In this document: one piece after another, positions 17,896 to 19,642 of the stretch
How the letters are laid out: the number at the start of each line of letters is the position of its first letter
How positions within the stretch are numbered: the stretch's first letter is position 1
Source: Nephromyces sp. MM_2019
Taxonomy: Eukaryota; Apicomplexa; Aconoidasida; Nephromycida
Direction of reading: 5' to 3'
Length of the DNA: 19,642 bases
Assembly: GCA_015657535.1 (NCBI GenBank)
Contig: JADHZB010000943.1
Span: forward strand, 3,297 to 22,938
The notes under the pieces: generated by a model
The model's database searches: none
Told to the model about the DNA's origin: nothing
Seen by the model: the letters and a program-made list of their open reading frames with translations, nothing else
Program-made: the position numbers and the translations under genes

Positions 17896-19060
17896 AATTA
17901 TACATCTAATGTAACAAACAGCACATAAACATTATTTATTTTTGAAATGTTTTCTTCTATGAACACCAAAATACACACATACACTCTAAAACACAACTCA
18001 CACAAATAATAAAAAACACATACACTAAAAACTAACAAAATCACATCCACACACAGCAGCATTCCTACCCACACATCTACTCATTCACACACCTATCCAA
18101 TCACATATACATCATATAAATGAGTAGAATAAATATTTGCACATATTTGTACACACACATATACAAATTGACAAACAAACCCACACATAAACATGCACTA
18201 TACCCAAAACTACCCAATCACCCACACAATAGCAAACAACTCATACACACACACCTAGGTAAAATGTAAAACATTCGTGCACAAATACAAAAAAATACGA
18301 GATACAACATACACACATCTTGCTATAATATAGTTATATGCATACAAATTATAACCACCTACATCAGCTCCACACACACACATTTTACACTCAAACTTAA
18401 ATAAGCTGCATCTTCTTACATAGACATAGCACACACTGTAAAGACAACAAGCTCATTTTAAGCCCTATACTTACACACACGCACACTTTCTGTGAAAAAA
18501 CAAATTTGAAAAATTTTTTGTTATATAAAATCAAATACACATTTAATTCATTCGCACATTGAAGATTGCACTTTCATTTAACCCACACAAAATATTTACA
18601 CACTACACACACCACATATTTACACACACAATATATAAATGTAACACCCACCATTCAAAAACATATAATCACTCATGTAATATATACACACACTCCTTCA
18701 TACACCACATACGCTCCCTTACAGTCCACACACACTGTTACACTCCACCTACGCTTAACACACTATTATATATGTCCTAGCACAGTACACACACACAACA
18801 CTCTTGCACACACAGAAAGCACAATCCTTGCACAGACACCATTATAAATCAATGTACATACAATGCGCACATTCTCACATATATAGCACTGACATAAAAA
18901 TTATATATATCTAAAATTTAATTAATTTTTTCCTTCAGAAAATAAAATTTTCACATACAATAATAAAATAAAAAAATCCTATAATTATTACACACATCTT
19001 AAATAACATAAAATGAGTGTAATACACACACCATCCCAATTACATAGATCACTTAAGATT
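17896..19060. other. Gene-free A/C-rich region
   Basis: CA-rich and very G-poor on the plus strand, with many CACACA words and A-rich spacers. Overlapping plus frames at 18559-18780 and 18566-18847 encode His/Thr-rich low complexity with no conserved block. Unlike the His-Thr stretches of midasin they are not flanked by any recognisable domain, so I do not call a gene. Confidence 0.65.
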
Positions 19061-19642
19061 AGAATACTTGCCTAACCCCACTAATATACTTCACACCCAC
19101 GCACCCACCCACCCACGACAGATCGACACACACACACACACATCCCCACACGAACACACACACCTCCACACCCACTTAAACACATCACACACACTTTCCA
19201 ACACAACATATACACTCTCCAAAACCTCACACAAACTCTCCAACACATGGCACAAACTTTTCAATACATCACACACACTCAAACCCACTCAGCCACTTAC
19301 CCACTTTCCAATAAAACCATACATACACACTGAAAGACTAACCCAAACAAAAACACACACAATAGTACATTTATATATTTATTATATATAGATAAACAAC
19401 TATCACACATTATAAGATTTATGTGACCCCTTGTATATTTTTGTTTAGATTAACACACACTTAGGTTCCCTCTCCCGCCTCCTATCCTCCTAACACACTC
19501 ACCACTCCTTATATACACACAAATCAGTACCTCATTACTTTTCCACTAAATCCTGTTACTCTCCTTATCCCTAAAAACACACCACTACTAATAAACACAC
19601 ATGTAGCATTCCTCTTTGGCACACTCCCCCCTTACACACTCC
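19061..19642. other. C-rich right end of the window, no gene assigned
   Basis: The first half has CACCCA and CACACA runs and a 21-bp tandem repeat. The last 200 bp are less AT-rich and noticeably C-rich (CCCTCTCCCGCCTCCTATCC at about 19468-19487), which could mark the approach of another gene beyond the edge. All frames close within a few dozen codons except the repeat-driven one at 19068-19391. Confidence 0.6.
19179..19283. repeat. 21-bp tandem repeat, five copies
   Basis: Five consecutive 21-bp units (19179-19199, 19200-19220, 19221-19241, 19242-19262, 19263-19283) follow the pattern AAYACA...CAC..ACTCTCC. On the plus strand they read as NTSHTLS, NTTYTLS, KTSHKLS, NTWHKLF and NTSHTLK; on the minus strand as VLESVCD-type heptads. 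The period of 21 leaves more than one frame open, so openness is not evidence of a gene. Confidence 0.92.

Noticed and set aside
18559..18847. Two overlapping plus-strand ORFs of 73 and 93 codons
   Set aside because: His/Thr-rich low complexity from CA-rich DNA in two frames at once, without splice context or domains.
19068..19391. 107-codon plus ORF and the opposing 65-codon minus ORF
   Set aside because: Both are kept open by the 21-bp array and (CA)n runs. Reported as a repeat and as a finding, not as a gene.

Overview
This is a nuclear eukaryotic window. It is AT-rich and crowded with (CA/TG)n, (TA)n and (GA)n simple repeats. Its two genes are both on the minus strand, with ordinary GT-AG introns of about 86-619 nt and the standard stop codons. 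The compact introns and the repeat-driven His-Thr tracts inside a conserved protein suggest a single-celled eukaryote, possibly a parasitic protist. I cannot fix the lineage from this sequence; an apicomplexan or other protist is only a guess. I found no tRNA, rRNA, transposon, telomere or CRISPR array.

Layout from left to right. Bases 1-387 are an unfinished intron made of (GT)44, (GA)16 and TA runs. Bases 388-6751 (minus) hold the first five exons of midasin (MDN1/Rea1), the giant six-AAA ATPase that removes assembly factors from pre-60S ribosomes. About 1613 residues are present: the N-terminal domain, AAA1, AAA2 and AAA3 as far as its Walker B. The rest lies beyond the left edge. The exon chain was rebuilt from splice sites, reading phase and family alignment, and every junction keeps the frame. 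Bases 6752-8606 are intergenic, with a change of strand composition near 7890. Bases 8607-12922 (minus) hold a complete five-exon gene for an unrecognised 1183-residue coiled-coil protein. Bases 12923-19642 are about 6.7 kb in which I see no gene: AT-rich, C-rich and G-poor on the plus strand to the right, with several families of degenerate short tandem repeats.

The two genes are co-directional, with the coiled-coil gene upstream of midasin. Nothing links their functions. The most distinctive biology is how simple repeats have entered the genes. Midasin carries many His-Thr tracts plus 8- and 12-residue tandem repeats in poorly conserved stretches, and the coiled-coil protein has a 14-residue repeat. 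All exonic repeat units are multiples of 3 bp, while intronic units include 34 bp and about 47-51 bp. Dinucleotide polarity (CA versus TG on the sense strand) often flips between exons and introns. I did not find a convincing new multi-gene system.
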